From NCBI GenBank assembly GCA_023231425.1, contig JALNVI010000032.1, positions 1 to 30,495 of the forward strand: a stretch of 30,495 nucleotides of DNA, read 5' to 3'. The translations under genes were made by a program, and so were the position numbers. Positions 7,551 to 15,862 of the stretch are shown here, in pieces (position 1 is the first letter of the stretch; the number at the start of each line of letters is the position of its first letter). Origin of the DNA: Desulforhopalus sp. (GTDB taxonomy: Bacteria > Desulfobacterota > Desulfobulbia > Desulfobulbales > Desulfocapsaceae). The notes under the pieces are model-generated. The model searched no databases. It worked only from the letters and a program-made list of their open reading frames with translations, and was not told the origin of the DNA.

Positions 7551-8906
7551 ATGGAACAACAGCTCTTTTATATTAAGACCTTTGGCTGCCAGATGAACGA
7601 ACGTGATTCGGAAATCATGGCACAACTTCTCGGCGAGGCCGGATATGTCGAATCGGCGGATATGGATACCGCTGATCTGGTTATTATCAACACCTGCTCC
7701 ATTCGTGCCAAAGCGGAACAGAAGGTCATGAGTCTTCTTGGACATCTGCGTGGAAATCTGAAGAAAAAGCCGAATATGAAAACGGTGGTCGCCGGTTGTG
7801 TTGCCCAGCAGGAGGGATCCGAGATACTTCGCCGTATGCCCTTTGTCTCCCTGATCATCGGCACCCAGAATATCTATAACATTGTCCCCGCCCTGCAGTG
7901 TGCAGCGGGTGGGGGGCAGAAGGTGGTGACCTCGCTGGTTAATTCCTATGATATCCCGCGATTTCTTCCCTCTATGGCCCTTCCCTCCTCTGGCGTCCCC
8001 TTCCGGAAATTTATTACCATCATGCAGGGATGCAACAACTTCTGCACGTACTGCGTGGTTCCCTATACCCGTGGTCGTGAGGCCAGCCGGATGGCCGTAG
8101 ATATTATTGATGAGGCACGGGTGCTGGTGGATGAGGGCGTAAAAGAGATCACCCTGCTGGGGCAGAACGTCAATTCCTACGGCAATACCAACAGCGTGGC
8201 TCCGGGGCGTGGCAAGGGGGAATATGGTTTTGGTGAACTCCTGCGCGAGGTTGCCGCACTGCAGGAGCGTGGCCTGAAACGCCTTCGCTTTACCACCTCC
8301 AACCCCAAAGATCTTACCGACAACCTGATTGATTGTTTTGGCTCTCTTGACATTCTCTGTCCGCAACTCCATCTGCCGGTCCAGGCCGGTTCGGACGCGG
8401 TCCTCAAGCGGATGAACCGCAGATACACTATCTCTTCCTACCTTGAACTTATTGATAAACTGCATAAGGTCTTGCCTTCAATTGCCCTTACTACTGATGT
8501 TATTGTCGGCTTTCCAGGTGAGACGGACGAGGATTTTGAGGGAACCATGAAGTTGCTCAATGATGTGCGTTATCACAGTTCTTTCTCCTTCAAATATTCA
8601 TCTCGACCGGGGACGCGGGCCGCTGAGTTCAGCGATGCCGTGCCAGAGGATGTGAAGAGCGAACGTCTTCAGCGCTTTCAGAAACGGCAGGACGAAATCA
8701 GTCTGGAGCGCAATGAGGAGTATGTCGGCCGCGAGCTGGAGATCATGCTTGAACCGGCGGATGAGGGAGGGTTGCTCATGCGCGGTCGTACCGGAAGCAA
8801 TCATATTGTTCACCTGAAAGAGGGAGTAAAAGCTGCGGCTGGAGATCTGTGCATGGCAAAAATCACCCATGCAGGTCAACACTCTCTCCAGGGTGAAACT
8901 GTTTAA
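7551..8906 (+). CDS. miaB: tRNA-2-methylthio-N6-dimethylallyladenosine synthase MiaB
   Basis: MiaB adds a methylthio group to C2 of i6A37 in tRNA, the step after MiaA. The protein has 451 residues from the ATG at 7551. Its three domains are visible: an N-terminal UPF0004 domain with the auxiliary-cluster cysteines C13, C49 (NTCSIR) and C83 (AGCVAQ); the radical-SAM cluster C161, C165, C168 in GCNNFCTYC, followed by VVPYTRGRE; and a C-terminal TRAM domain. The ATG has no obvious ribosome-binding site. An in-frame TTG at 7503 would add 16 residues that do not fit the family, so the ATG is preferred. It follows the DUF4911 gene closely and is followed after ten bases by a flavoprotein gene. Identification is secure. 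Confidence 0.97.
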   Translation: MEQQLFYIKTFGCQMNERDSEIMAQLLGEAGYVESADMDTADLVIINTCSIRAKAEQKVMSLLGHLRGNLKKKPNMKTVVAGCVAQQEGSEILRRMPFVSLIIGTQNIYNIVPALQCAAGGGQKVVTSLVNSYDIPRFLPSMALPSSGVPFRKFITIMQGCNNFCTYCVVPYTRGREASRMAVDIIDEARVLVDEGVKEITLLGQNVNSYGNTNSVAPGRGKGEYGFGELLREVAALQERGLKRLRFTTSNPKDLTDNLIDCFGSLDILCPQLHLPVQAGSDAVLKRMNRRYTISSYLELIDKLHKVLPSIALTTDVIVGFPGETDEDFEGTMKLLNDVRYHSSFSFKYSSRPGTRAAEFSDAVPEDVKSERLQRFQKRQDEISLERNEEYVGRELEIMLEPADEGGLLMRGRTGSNHIVHLKEGVKAAAGDLCMAKITHAGQHSLQGETV

Positions 8907-8916
8907 GGAGATAGAG

Positions 8917-10323
8917 ATGCAGACAAGAAACGTCGATGTCGCTGTAGTCGGTGGGGGGACCGCCGGGCTCAATGCCCGCCGTTCTGCCCTTGCATATACG
9001 GATTCCGTTGTCCTCATTGAGGGAGGAATCTGGGGAACAACCTGCGCGAGAGTCGGGTGCATGCCGTCTAAACTTCTCATTGCCGCAGCTGAAAGCGTGC
9101 ATGCAATTGAGCGTGCGCCTGGTTTCGGGGTTCATCCTGAGCAAGAGCCCCGCATTAAGGGCGATGAAGTGATGGGACGGGTTCTTGCCGAGCGCGACCG
9201 CTTCGTCGGTTTTGTGCTTGAGGGGGTGGAGAACATCCCGCCGGAACAGAAGATTATCGGCAATGCCCGGTTTCTTGATAATCACACCCTTGAGGTTGGA
9301 GAGCTGCACATCAAGGCGAAGCGGATTGTTATCGCTACTGGTTCACATACAGTTATTCCTGACAGCCTTGCGAAATTCAGGAAGGCCATTATCACCAACG
9401 ATGATCTCTTCTATATGAAAGATCTGCCGCAGTCGGTGGCCGTTTTGGGCTCTGGAGTTATCGGGCTGGAACTTACCCAGGCTCTGCACCGCCTTGGAGT
9501 TGATGTGCGACTCTTCGGCCACAGTGGTCGTATTCGCCCGATCACCGATCCCAAATTGCGTGATTACACCGAAGAGGCTTTGAACGAAGAGTATTATATC
9601 GCGCCCAAAGATCCGATAACCTCGATGGAAGAGGACGGGGACAAGGTAAAGATCACCTACACAGATCGTACAGGAAAAGAAGCTGTCTTCCACGCGCAAT
9701 ATCTGCTCGCCGCCACCGGGCGTCGTCCCAACACGGAAAATCTTGGTCTGGAGAATACCGACCTTGAACTTGACAGTCACGGTGTCCCCACCGTGGCTGA
9801 CCGCGAGACGATGCAGACCAGTGTGCCGACCATCTTTATCAGCGGAGATGCCAGCAATCAGTCCGCCATTCTCCATGAGGCGACGGATCAGGGGCGTATT
9901 GCCGGCGCAAATGCGGGCAGTTATCCCGAGATCAATCACGGTCTGCGACGGAGTAATTTGTCAATTGTCTTCAGTGACCCGCAGATTGCCATGGTTGGTG
10001 ACAGTTATGAGCAGTTGCAGAAAAAATATGGGAAGGATGGCTTTGCCGTTGGAGAGGTCTCTTTCACCGGCCAGGGACGTGCGAGAACCATGTTGCGCAA
10101 TAAAGGAATGTTGCGGGTGTATGGAGACAGGAAGAGTGGTCGCTTTCTCGGTGCCGAAATGTTTGCTCCGGATGCCGAGCATCTTGGACACCTTCTCGCA
10201 TGGGCGCATCAGATGGGATTGACAGTGGATAAAATGCTGGAGATGCCTTTCTATCACCCCACTGTTGAAGAGGGAGTGCGTACCGCTCTGCAGGATCTTG
10301 AGAAAAACATGAAAAAAGGCTGA
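8917..10323 (+). CDS. Dihydrolipoyl dehydrogenase-like FAD/NAD disulfide reductase
   Basis: This 468-residue flavoprotein belongs to the class I pyridine-nucleotide disulfide oxidoreductases. Visible are the FAD dinucleotide fold VVGGGTAG (about 10-17), the redox disulfide GTTCARVGCMPSKLL (C43 and C48), the NAD fold VLGSGVIGLEL (about 176-186), a second FAD motif ending in ISGDAS, and the C-terminal His-Glu region FYHPTVEEG (H447, E451/E452). These suggest lipoamide dehydrogenase activity, but no dehydrogenase-complex E1/E2 or glycine-cleavage gene is nearby, so the substrate is open; a related disulfide reductase is possible. The start is fixed by AAGGAG six bases before the ATG. It ends the purB operon just before a strong terminator. 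Confidence 0.88.
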   Translation: MQTRNVDVAVVGGGTAGLNARRSALAYTDSVVLIEGGIWGTTCARVGCMPSKLLIAAAESVHAIERAPGFGVHPEQEPRIKGDEVMGRVLAERDRFVGFVLEGVENIPPEQKIIGNARFLDNHTLEVGELHIKAKRIVIATGSHTVIPDSLAKFRKAIITNDDLFYMKDLPQSVAVLGSGVIGLELTQALHRLGVDVRLFGHSGRIRPITDPKLRDYTEEALNEEYYIAPKDPITSMEEDGDKVKITYTDRTGKEAVFHAQYLLAATGRRPNTENLGLENTDLELDSHGVPTVADRETMQTSVPTIFISGDASNQSAILHEATDQGRIAGANAGSYPEINHGLRRSNLSIVFSDPQIAMVGDSYEQLQKKYGKDGFAVGEVSFTGQGRARTMLRNKGMLRVYGDRKSGRFLGAEMFAPDAEHLGHLLAWAHQMGLTVDKMLEMPFYHPTVEEGVRTALQDLEKNMKKG

Positions 10324-10347
10324 GTCCTGCGGCAGCTGTACTGCCAG

Positions 10348-10397
10348 AACGGGGAATTGATCGGAGATAAGTGGCGATCAATTCCCCGTTTTTATTT
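10348..10397 (+). terminator. Rho-independent terminator after the flavoprotein gene
   Basis: A perfect 15-base inverted repeat (arms 10348-10362 and 10376-10390, loop of 13) is followed by a T-rich run (TTTATTT). It begins 25 bases after the flavoprotein stop. It also lies just past the parC end and may act on the converging minus-strand transcript, though on that strand no T-run follows. Confidence 0.85.
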
Positions 10398-12471
10398 ACT
10401 CTTCCCCGCTCTCACCCGAATCTTTTTTGGCTGGCGTTTCGTCAGGGACAGATGAAGAATCGAAATCAGGCGGAACGTCACTGCTCTTCTTTTTCTCTCC
10501 CAGTCCCGGCAGAGCGGCCTCTTCTTTCGGTTCAGCATGGCTCAGAGCGGAAAGTGGAGAAACCCTGCGAACGTTGCGCGGTGAGACTCTCTTGCCCCTG
10601 GCTGTGGCATTTTTCACCAAATGGCTGTCGAAATCGATCTCAAGGCTGTTACTGCGTGCGCGGGAGGACGGCATGAGATTTATTTTGGCGTACTGCTCTT
10701 CACCAAAACTCAACAGCAGAATTCTTGAGCGTTTGTGCTCCGGGAACAGATGATATTCTTTATCCAGAATAAAACTTGGCGTATTGAATCGTTTAACATA
10801 GGCAAGATTTTCTGCACCATCACGGTAAATCACATTGAAGAGTTGATCCCTGTTTACAATTCCAACCCACTGCAGTTCTTTGCCGACATAAATTTTTTCC
10901 GTCACTGAGACAAATTTATAGAGACCATCGCAGAAGATGAGAAAGAGTTTGTCATACTCAGAACACATCAGGGAAATATTCTCCTGCCCCTCTTCCGGTT
11001 TCACCAGGGTGCCGACAAAACCGGATTCGCGGTTGTAAACCACGTTGAGATTGGCAAGGGCCGCCTTTCTCAGATTGACCTCTTTGAAACTGGTCAGTTC
11101 GGTCTGCCTGGGGAAATCTTTACCATATTTCTCCAGTAAATTATCAAGGAAAGTGATGGCGTATCCAGTCATATCTTTGAGATCAGACTGGATCTCTTTG
11201 ATCGCCTTGCGGATATCCTTGATCTCCTTTGCCTGCTTATTAATATCGTAACGGGAAATACGTTTGATACGTATCTCCAGCAGCCGATTGACATCGTCGT
11301 CGGTTATTTCTCGACTAAACAGTTCATGAAAGGCCTTCAGGCCTTCATGAACTGTTGCCACGATGGCCGTCGGTGTCGTCTCCTCTTCAATTCTCTGATA
11401 GATGCGTTCCTCAATGAAAATTTGTTCGAGGAGACGGGCATGCAGCTTGTCTTCAAGGTGGGCAAGTTCGAAATTGAGCTCTCTTTCAAGATCATGGCGA
11501 AGTTTGAGGGCGTTGTGCTTTACTACTGTAGTGACGGTACTTATCTGAGGATCATTCCCGTTGATAAGGGTGAGATTCGGCGCAATGGATACTTCACAGT
11601 CAGTGAAGGCGTAGAGGCCCTTGATGGTTTCGCTGGCAAAAACTCCACGGGCAACCTTGATCTCAATCTCCACATGTTCGGCGGTATAGTCATTGATGGA
11701 GACGATTTTTATCTTGCCCTGCTTTGCCGCCCTCTCTATGGAATCGGTGAGTTTCTGAGTGGTTTGACCGTACGGAATATCTTTGATAATGATTGTTTTC
11801 TCGTTCTCCTCCACAATACGTGCCCGGCAGCGGATTTTACCGTTGCCGTCCTCGTACCCGGAGGCATCAAGCAGTCCCCCTTGTTGAAAATCCGGATAGA
11901 GTTCAAACTCCTCTCCCCGCAGGACAGCCTGCTCCGCCTTGAGCAGCTCACAGAAGTTGTGGGGCAAAATCTTCGTCGCCATGCCAACGGCAATCCCTTC
12001 TGCTCCGAGCAGGAGCAGAAGGGGCAATTTGGCTGGCAGCGTAACCGGCTCCTGCATGCGGCCGTCGTAGGAGTCGATATATTCCGTAAGCTCCTTGTTG
12101 AAGAGAGTCTCTCTGGCAAGGGGGGAGAGACGGCACTCAATATAACGCGCGGCCGAGGCTCCGTCGCCGGTAAAGATGTTGCCGAAGTTCCCCTGGCGGT
12201 CAACGAGGTATCCCTTATTGGAGATGTTAACCAGTGCCTCATAGATAGAGGCGTCGCCGTGGGGATGCAGCTTCATCGTCTCGCCGACAACGTTGGCCAC
12301 CTTGTTGAATCGGCCGTCATCCATATTGGCGAGAGTCTGCAATATCCGCCGCTGTACCGGTTTCAGACCATCATCAATAGCGGGGATGGCACGGTCACGG
12401 ATGTTGTAGGTTGCGTATTCGATGAAATTATGATCGAAAAAAGCGCGGAGTTTACTCTGTTTTTCAGGCAT
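10396..12471 (-). CDS. parC: DNA topoisomerase IV subunit A (ParC-type, short C-terminal domain)
   Basis: This is the breakage-reunion subunit of a type IIA topoisomerase that decatenates chromosomes. From the ATG at 12471 it has 691 residues. Visible are GLKPVQRRIL (35-44), HPHGDASIYEALV (69-81, the quinolone-region helix) and the catalytic tyrosine Y110 in AARYIECRLS; a coiled-coil tower and a reduced C-terminal beta domain follow, then an acidic, low-complexity tail rich in Glu, Lys, Ser and Asp. At the quinolone-contact serine (S80 in E. coli ParC) this protein has alanine (A74), with the nearby acidic residue kept (E78). An upstream extension of the frame to 12603 is not used: it overlaps the preceding reading frame and does not resemble the family. 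The start lacks a strong ribosome-binding site, consistent with coupling to the small frame upstream. Confidence 0.9.
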   Translation of the reverse strand: MPEKQSKLRAFFDHNFIEYATYNIRDRAIPAIDDGLKPVQRRILQTLANMDDGRFNKVANVVGETMKLHPHGDASIYEALVNISNKGYLVDRQGNFGNIFTGDGASAARYIECRLSPLARETLFNKELTEYIDSYDGRMQEPVTLPAKLPLLLLLGAEGIAVGMATKILPHNFCELLKAEQAVLRGEEFELYPDFQQGGLLDASGYEDGNGKIRCRARIVEENEKTIIIKDIPYGQTTQKLTDSIERAAKQGKIKIVSINDYTAEHVEIEIKVARGVFASETIKGLYAFTDCEVSIAPNLTLINGNDPQISTVTTVVKHNALKLRHDLERELNFELAHLEDKLHARLLEQIFIEERIYQRIEEETTPTAIVATVHEGLKAFHELFSREITDDDVNRLLEIRIKRISRYDINKQAKEIKDIRKAIKEIQSDLKDMTGYAITFLDNLLEKYGKDFPRQTELTSFKEVNLRKAALANLNVVYNRESGFVGTLVKPEEGQENISLMCSEYDKLFLIFCDGLYKFVSVTEKIYVGKELQWVGIVNRDQLFNVIYRDGAENLAYVKRFNTPSFILDKEYHLFPEHKRSRILLLSFGEEQYAKINLMPSSRARSNSLEIDFDSHLVKNATARGKRVSPRNVRRVSPLSALSHAEPKEEAALPGLGEKKKSSDVPPDFDSSSVPDETPAKKDSGESGEE

Positions 12472-12655
12472 CTTTAATTTGTTTCTGTGGAAAATTGTGA
12501 ATCTGAAGGCAAAGGGTTTCGGCGTAGTTTGTAAGAGAGTTTTTCCCCGCGAACAGGATTTCAGTAAAAAGCAGCACGACCCATAAAAGAAACAGGCCGT
12601 CAATCAGGGGTGCAATAGAGAGCGCAGTTCCTGATTTTCCCATCCTTTTACTCAT
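12464..12655 (-). CDS. Candidate 63-residue single-pass membrane microprotein between parE and parC
   Basis: I do not recognise this protein. It would have 63 residues: a short basic N-terminus (MSKRMGKSG), one strongly hydrophobic segment (about residues 18-36) and a polar C-terminus. Its ATG overlaps the parE stop codon (ATGA), and its own stop lies seven bases inside parC, so it exactly bridges the two topoisomerase genes with overlaps at both ends. That is the pattern of translationally coupled genes, and parC itself has a poor ribosome-binding site. Against it: short frames arise by chance in a 180-base gap, and I know of no such partner for topoisomerase IV. Conservation in relatives would decide. 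Confidence 0.45.
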   Translation of the reverse strand: MSKRMGKSGTALSIAPLIDGLFLLWVVLLFTEILFAGKNSLTNYAETLCLQIHNFPQKQIKDA

Positions 12656-14565
12656 GCCCCCACAGCGTCCTTAATGGGTAAAAGATTGTCCATGATGTAA
12701 TCTCTGCGCTGAGGTGTATTCTTTCCCATATAAAAGGAGAGCACTTTGCTGATCTCACTCAGCGAATCAAGAGTGATAGGAGTAAGGCGGATATTATCAC
12801 CAATGAATTGTTTAAACTCTTTTGGAGATATTTCACCTAACCCCTTGAATCTGGTTATTTCTACCTTGATATCCTTTTTCCCTTGCAGCTCTTTTATCGC
12901 CCTCTCCTTCTCCTTGTCGGAATAGCAGTAAATCGTCTTCTGTTTGTTACGTACCCTGAAAATGGGTGTCTCCAGCACATAGATGAAACCTTCCCGGACC
13001 AGCGGTTCAAAATACTGTAGAAAAAAGGTGAGCAGCAACATGCGGATATGCAGCCCGTCCACATCGGCATCCGTGGCGAAGATCACCTTGTCATAACGCA
13101 GATTACTAATGTTGTCCTCAACGTTGAGAGCTCGCATCAGGGCGTACATCTCCTCGTTTTTATAGAGTGTCGCGATATTCTGTCCGAAAACGTTCTTTGG
13201 CTTTCCCTTTAGAGAGAAGACTGCCTGACGAAGCGGATCCCGCGAGGAGACAATGGAGCCGGCGGCAGAAAGTCCCTCAGTGATAAAAACCATATTCTCG
13301 CAATCCTCTTTCGAAGGCTTCCCGGCGGCGGGATGGTATTTGCAGTCCTTCAGCTGGTGGATCTTCAGAGCAACTTTCTTTGCATTGGCCCTCGCCTCAC
13401 TGCGCACGCTTTGCAGCTCCTTGCGGACTCGCTCATTGTGGTTGATCTTGTCGATGAGCATCTGCGCTGCTTCCGTATCTTTGTAGAGTGCTTTAGAAAC
13501 GGCCCCTTTCACGGTATTGACAATCCATACCCGGATGTCAGTATTCCCCAGCTTGTTCTTGGTCTGTGACTCAAACACCGGTTCCATGATTTTTACGGCG
13601 AGGGTACCAACGATACCGTCGCGTACATCAGTGTTGATAAATTTTTTGCCGGAATATTCGTTAATTCCCTTGAGAATGCCCTCTTTAAAGGCAGACAAGT
13701 GGGTGCCGCCTTCGCTGGTATACGTTCCGTTGACGAAGCTGTAGTAGGTTTCGCCGAAGTTGTCCGCATGGGAAAAGGCGAACTCAAGGATATCTGTTTT
13801 CAGGGAGATGGGTGGATAGAGTTCACCGCCGTCCAGTTCCTTTTCAAGCAGATCGAGCAGACCATTGGTGGAGTAGTAGAGATCGCGGCCGAAATAGAGC
13901 TTGAGTCCGGCGTTGAGCCAGGCATAACGCCACAGCCGTTTCTCAATGAAATCAGGATTGAAGCTGTATTTTGGAAAGAGTTCTGGTGAGGGTACGAACT
14001 CAATATGGGTGCCATTCTTCTCCTCGGTCTCGCCACTTTCCTCATGTTGCAGGTTGCCATTGGCAAAAGAGGCCGAGGCAAATTTCCCGTCTCGGTAGGC
14101 GGTAACGATAAACTCTGAAGAGAGTGCATTGACGGCCTTGGTGCCAACGCCGTTGAGCCCCACGGAAAACTGGAAAACGTCAGTATTATATTTGGCGCCA
14201 GTGTTAATCACCGAGACGCAGTCAACCAGCTTGCCGAGGGGAATCCCGCGGCCGAAGTCACGCACCGCCACTCGCCCTTCGTCACTGATTTCTATATTGA
14301 TGCGCTTGCCAGCCCCCATAATGTACTCATCGACGGAGTTGTCGATTACCTCTTTCAGGAGGATATAGATGCCGTCATTCTGGTTGGAGCCGTCACCGAG
14401 ACGGCCAATATACATCCCGGGACGGAGGCGGATATGTTCCAGGGAGCTGAGTGTCTTGATGGAGTCGTCGGTGTACTGTCCCTTTGCTTTCCCGGTGGAA
14501 GAATTATTTGTCTTTGATGTGGGGTTTTCAGCGGTATCAAGCAGACTTTTTTGGGGCATTGGCAT
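12652..14565 (-). CDS. parE: DNA topoisomerase IV subunit B (ParE-type ATPase)
   Basis: This is the ATPase and TOPRIM subunit that partners ParC. It has 637 residues. The GHKL ATP site is visible: KEVIDNSVDE (71-80), VRDFGRGIP (101-109) and GLNGVGTKAVNALS (136-149). The transducer domain follows, then TOPRIM with ITEGLSAAGS (catalytic Glu near 429) and ATDADVDGLHIR (near 497). The usual EGDSAGG motif reads EGLSAAG here; the metal-binding Glu and the Asp-X-Asp pair are kept, so activity is expected. The roughly 35-residue N-terminal tail is polar and low in complexity. It is transcribed ahead of the small membrane frame and parC, and follows a mini zinc-ribbon gene at a distance of 131 bases. 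Gyrase B is the alternative, but the pairing with a short ParC-like subunit favours topoisomerase IV. Confidence 0.92.
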   Translation of the reverse strand: MPMPQKSLLDTAENPTSKTNNSSTGKAKGQYTDDSIKTLSSLEHIRLRPGMYIGRLGDGSNQNDGIYILLKEVIDNSVDEYIMGAGKRINIEISDEGRVAVRDFGRGIPLGKLVDCVSVINTGAKYNTDVFQFSVGLNGVGTKAVNALSSEFIVTAYRDGKFASASFANGNLQHEESGETEEKNGTHIEFVPSPELFPKYSFNPDFIEKRLWRYAWLNAGLKLYFGRDLYYSTNGLLDLLEKELDGGELYPPISLKTDILEFAFSHADNFGETYYSFVNGTYTSEGGTHLSAFKEGILKGINEYSGKKFINTDVRDGIVGTLAVKIMEPVFESQTKNKLGNTDIRVWIVNTVKGAVSKALYKDTEAAQMLIDKINHNERVRKELQSVRSEARANAKKVALKIHQLKDCKYHPAAGKPSKEDCENMVFITEGLSAAGSIVSSRDPLRQAVFSLKGKPKNVFGQNIATLYKNEEMYALMRALNVEDNISNLRYDKVIFATDADVDGLHIRMLLLTFFLQYFEPLVREGFIYVLETPIFRVRNKQKTIYCYSDKEKERAIKELQGKKDIKVEITRFKGLGEISPKEFKQFIGDNIRLTPITLDSLSEISKVLSFYMGKNTPQRRDYIMDNLLPIKDAVGA

Positions 14566-14626
14566 AGTTTTTTTTTCTGGAAGTTGACCGTGGAAGGCAG
14601 GAAGAGATGTATTCAGTGAGGTAACT

Positions 14627-14655
14627 ATTGTATAATATCAAGGCTGTTTGCGCAA
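14627..14655 (-). promoter_or_regulatory. Possible sigma-70 promoter of parE
   Basis: On the minus strand, TTGCGC (14655-14650) and TACAAT (14632-14627) are separated by exactly 17 bases, about 60 bases upstream of the parE start. Five of six -10 positions match consensus. Prediction by eye only. Confidence 0.4.
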
Positions 14656-14696
14656 ATAATTCATCTTTGGCAAGGCGGTTTCTCCTCCCCCGGAGT

Positions 14697-14897
14697 TTAC
14701 TCCATCATGTGAATACGCCCGCAGTCCGGGCAGATCCAGACGGGACCGTTTGTCATACCCCAGCCGTTTTCAGCAAAACACTCAGGACAGATCATGAAGC
14801 CGCAATTGCAGCTCCAGCAGAAGGGTTTTTTTTGCTTGCAGCACTGGCAGACATACTCTCCGCGACGACGGAGCCGATAAGATTTTTTCTCTGTCAT
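14697..14897 (-). CDS. Cysteine-rich mini zinc-ribbon protein (66 aa)
   Basis: I cannot name this family. The product has 66 residues, ten of them cysteines: C17, C19, C20, C27, C30, C32, C37, C40, C56 and C59, with H63 nearby. Spacings such as CWSC, CPEC and CPDC are typical of zinc knuckles or rubredoxin-like ribbons, so it probably binds two metal ions. The N-terminus is basic (RLRRRG). A GGGGA ribbon-type ribosome-binding site precedes the ATG by about five bases. The gene lies upstream of parE in the same direction and divergent from coaX. The dense, ordered cysteine pattern argues that it is real despite its size. A role in nucleic-acid or protein binding is inference. Confidence 0.72.
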   Translation of the reverse strand: MTEKKSYRLRRRGEYVCQCCKQKKPFCWSCNCGFMICPECFAENGWGMTNGPVWICPDCGRIHMME

Positions 14898-14950
14898 TTT
14901 TTCCCCGTTTCGGTATCTTAACCCTCAAGACAGCAGGCAGATGATTCGTC

Positions 14951-14978
14951 TTATTGCAATTCGTTAAAACAGTATAGT
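14951..14978 (+). promoter_or_regulatory. Possible promoter of coaX
   Basis: TTATTG and TATAGT are spaced by 16 bases, about 85 bases before the coaX start. The -10 also reads TATACT on the opposite strand (14973-14978 region is quasi-symmetric), so it could serve the divergent zinc-ribbon gene instead. Confidence 0.25.
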
Positions 14979-15061
14979 CATTCTGCGAAATACCTGCTCG
15001 GTTTTCACACGCGCCCTGCTTTCCATTCGGGCACCACTTTGAAATCTCAACCCACTCTGGA

Positions 15062-15862
15062 ATGGCCATGTATTTAGTTGTTGATGTGGGAAATACCCAC
15101 ACTGTAACAGGCGTTTACGATGGCGATAACCTTATCGCAGACTGGCGGATGACATCCGATCGCAAGCACACCGCCGATGAACTTGCCCTCCGCTACAATG
15201 CCCTTTTTGCCATGCAGAAGATTCCACATAAAGAATTGCACGGCATCATCATCTCTTCGGTGGTCCCCGCCCTGCAGGCAGCCTGGCTCGGCTGTTGCAG
15301 ACGATATTTTTCTGCCCATTTACGACAGGATGTTATCGTGGTGGAGGTGGATCAGATCAAAGACCTCATCCATGTCGATCTTGAAAATCCGAAAGAGGTC
15401 GGAGCGGATCGCCTCGTTAACTCTATTGCCGCCTGGGCTTTGAATCCGGTGAAACAGGTTGTAATTGACTTTGGCACCGCCATCACCTTTGACTGTCTTA
15501 CTGACAACTGCACCTATATAGGAGGTACAATTCTCCCTGGTATTGGAATTTCGCTCGACGCCCTCTCCTCCCGCACTGCACGCCTGCCGCAGATTGATAT
15601 CTCCTCACCGCCGGAGAATGTGATTGGCCGTTCAACTGTGGAAGCAATGAAAAGCGGCATCCTTCACGGCTATGGAGCTATGGTGGACGGCATGGTACAC
15701 AGTATCCGCATGGAGATGTGTGAACCGGAGGATGACTTCGCAGTAACCGCCACCGGTGGCATGGCACCCCTGATCACTCCCTACAGCCATTGTATTGAAC
15801 GGGTCGAGCCGATGTTGACCCTTAACGGGCTGCAGGAGATTTACAGGAGACTGGCAAAATGA
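15062..15862 (+). CDS. coaX: Type III pantothenate kinase CoaX
   Basis: CoaX phosphorylates pantothenate at the start of coenzyme A synthesis; unlike CoaA it is not inhibited by CoA and needs a monovalent cation. The 266-residue protein has the ASKHA-fold motifs: VVDVGNTHT (about 6-14, phosphate 1), ENPKEVGADRLVNS (about 108-121, pantothenate site and catalytic Asp) and VVIDFGTAITFD (about 136-147, phosphate 2). A second in-frame ATG two codons on, at 15068, is an equally possible start, because the ribosome-binding site is weak. It overlaps the LD-carboxypeptidase gene by four bases (ATGA). Deltaproteobacteria often place coaX next to birA; here it is next to a peptidase instead. Identification is secure. 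Confidence 0.95.
   Translation: MAMYLVVDVGNTHTVTGVYDGDNLIADWRMTSDRKHTADELALRYNALFAMQKIPHKELHGIIISSVVPALQAAWLGCCRRYFSAHLRQDVIVVEVDQIKDLIHVDLENPKEVGADRLVNSIAAWALNPVKQVVIDFGTAITFDCLTDNCTYIGGTILPGIGISLDALSSRTARLPQIDISSPPENVIGRSTVEAMKSGILHGYGAMVDGMVHSIRMEMCEPEDDFAVTATGGMAPLITPYSHCIERVEPMLTLNGLQEIYRRLAK

Noticed and set aside
7542..8465. A 307-codon minus-strand frame
   Set aside because: It lies antisense to miaB, which has all its cysteine motifs.
11326..12477. A 383-codon plus-strand frame
   Set aside because: It runs exactly antisense to parC, whose motifs are unmistakable; it shows no family resemblance of its own.
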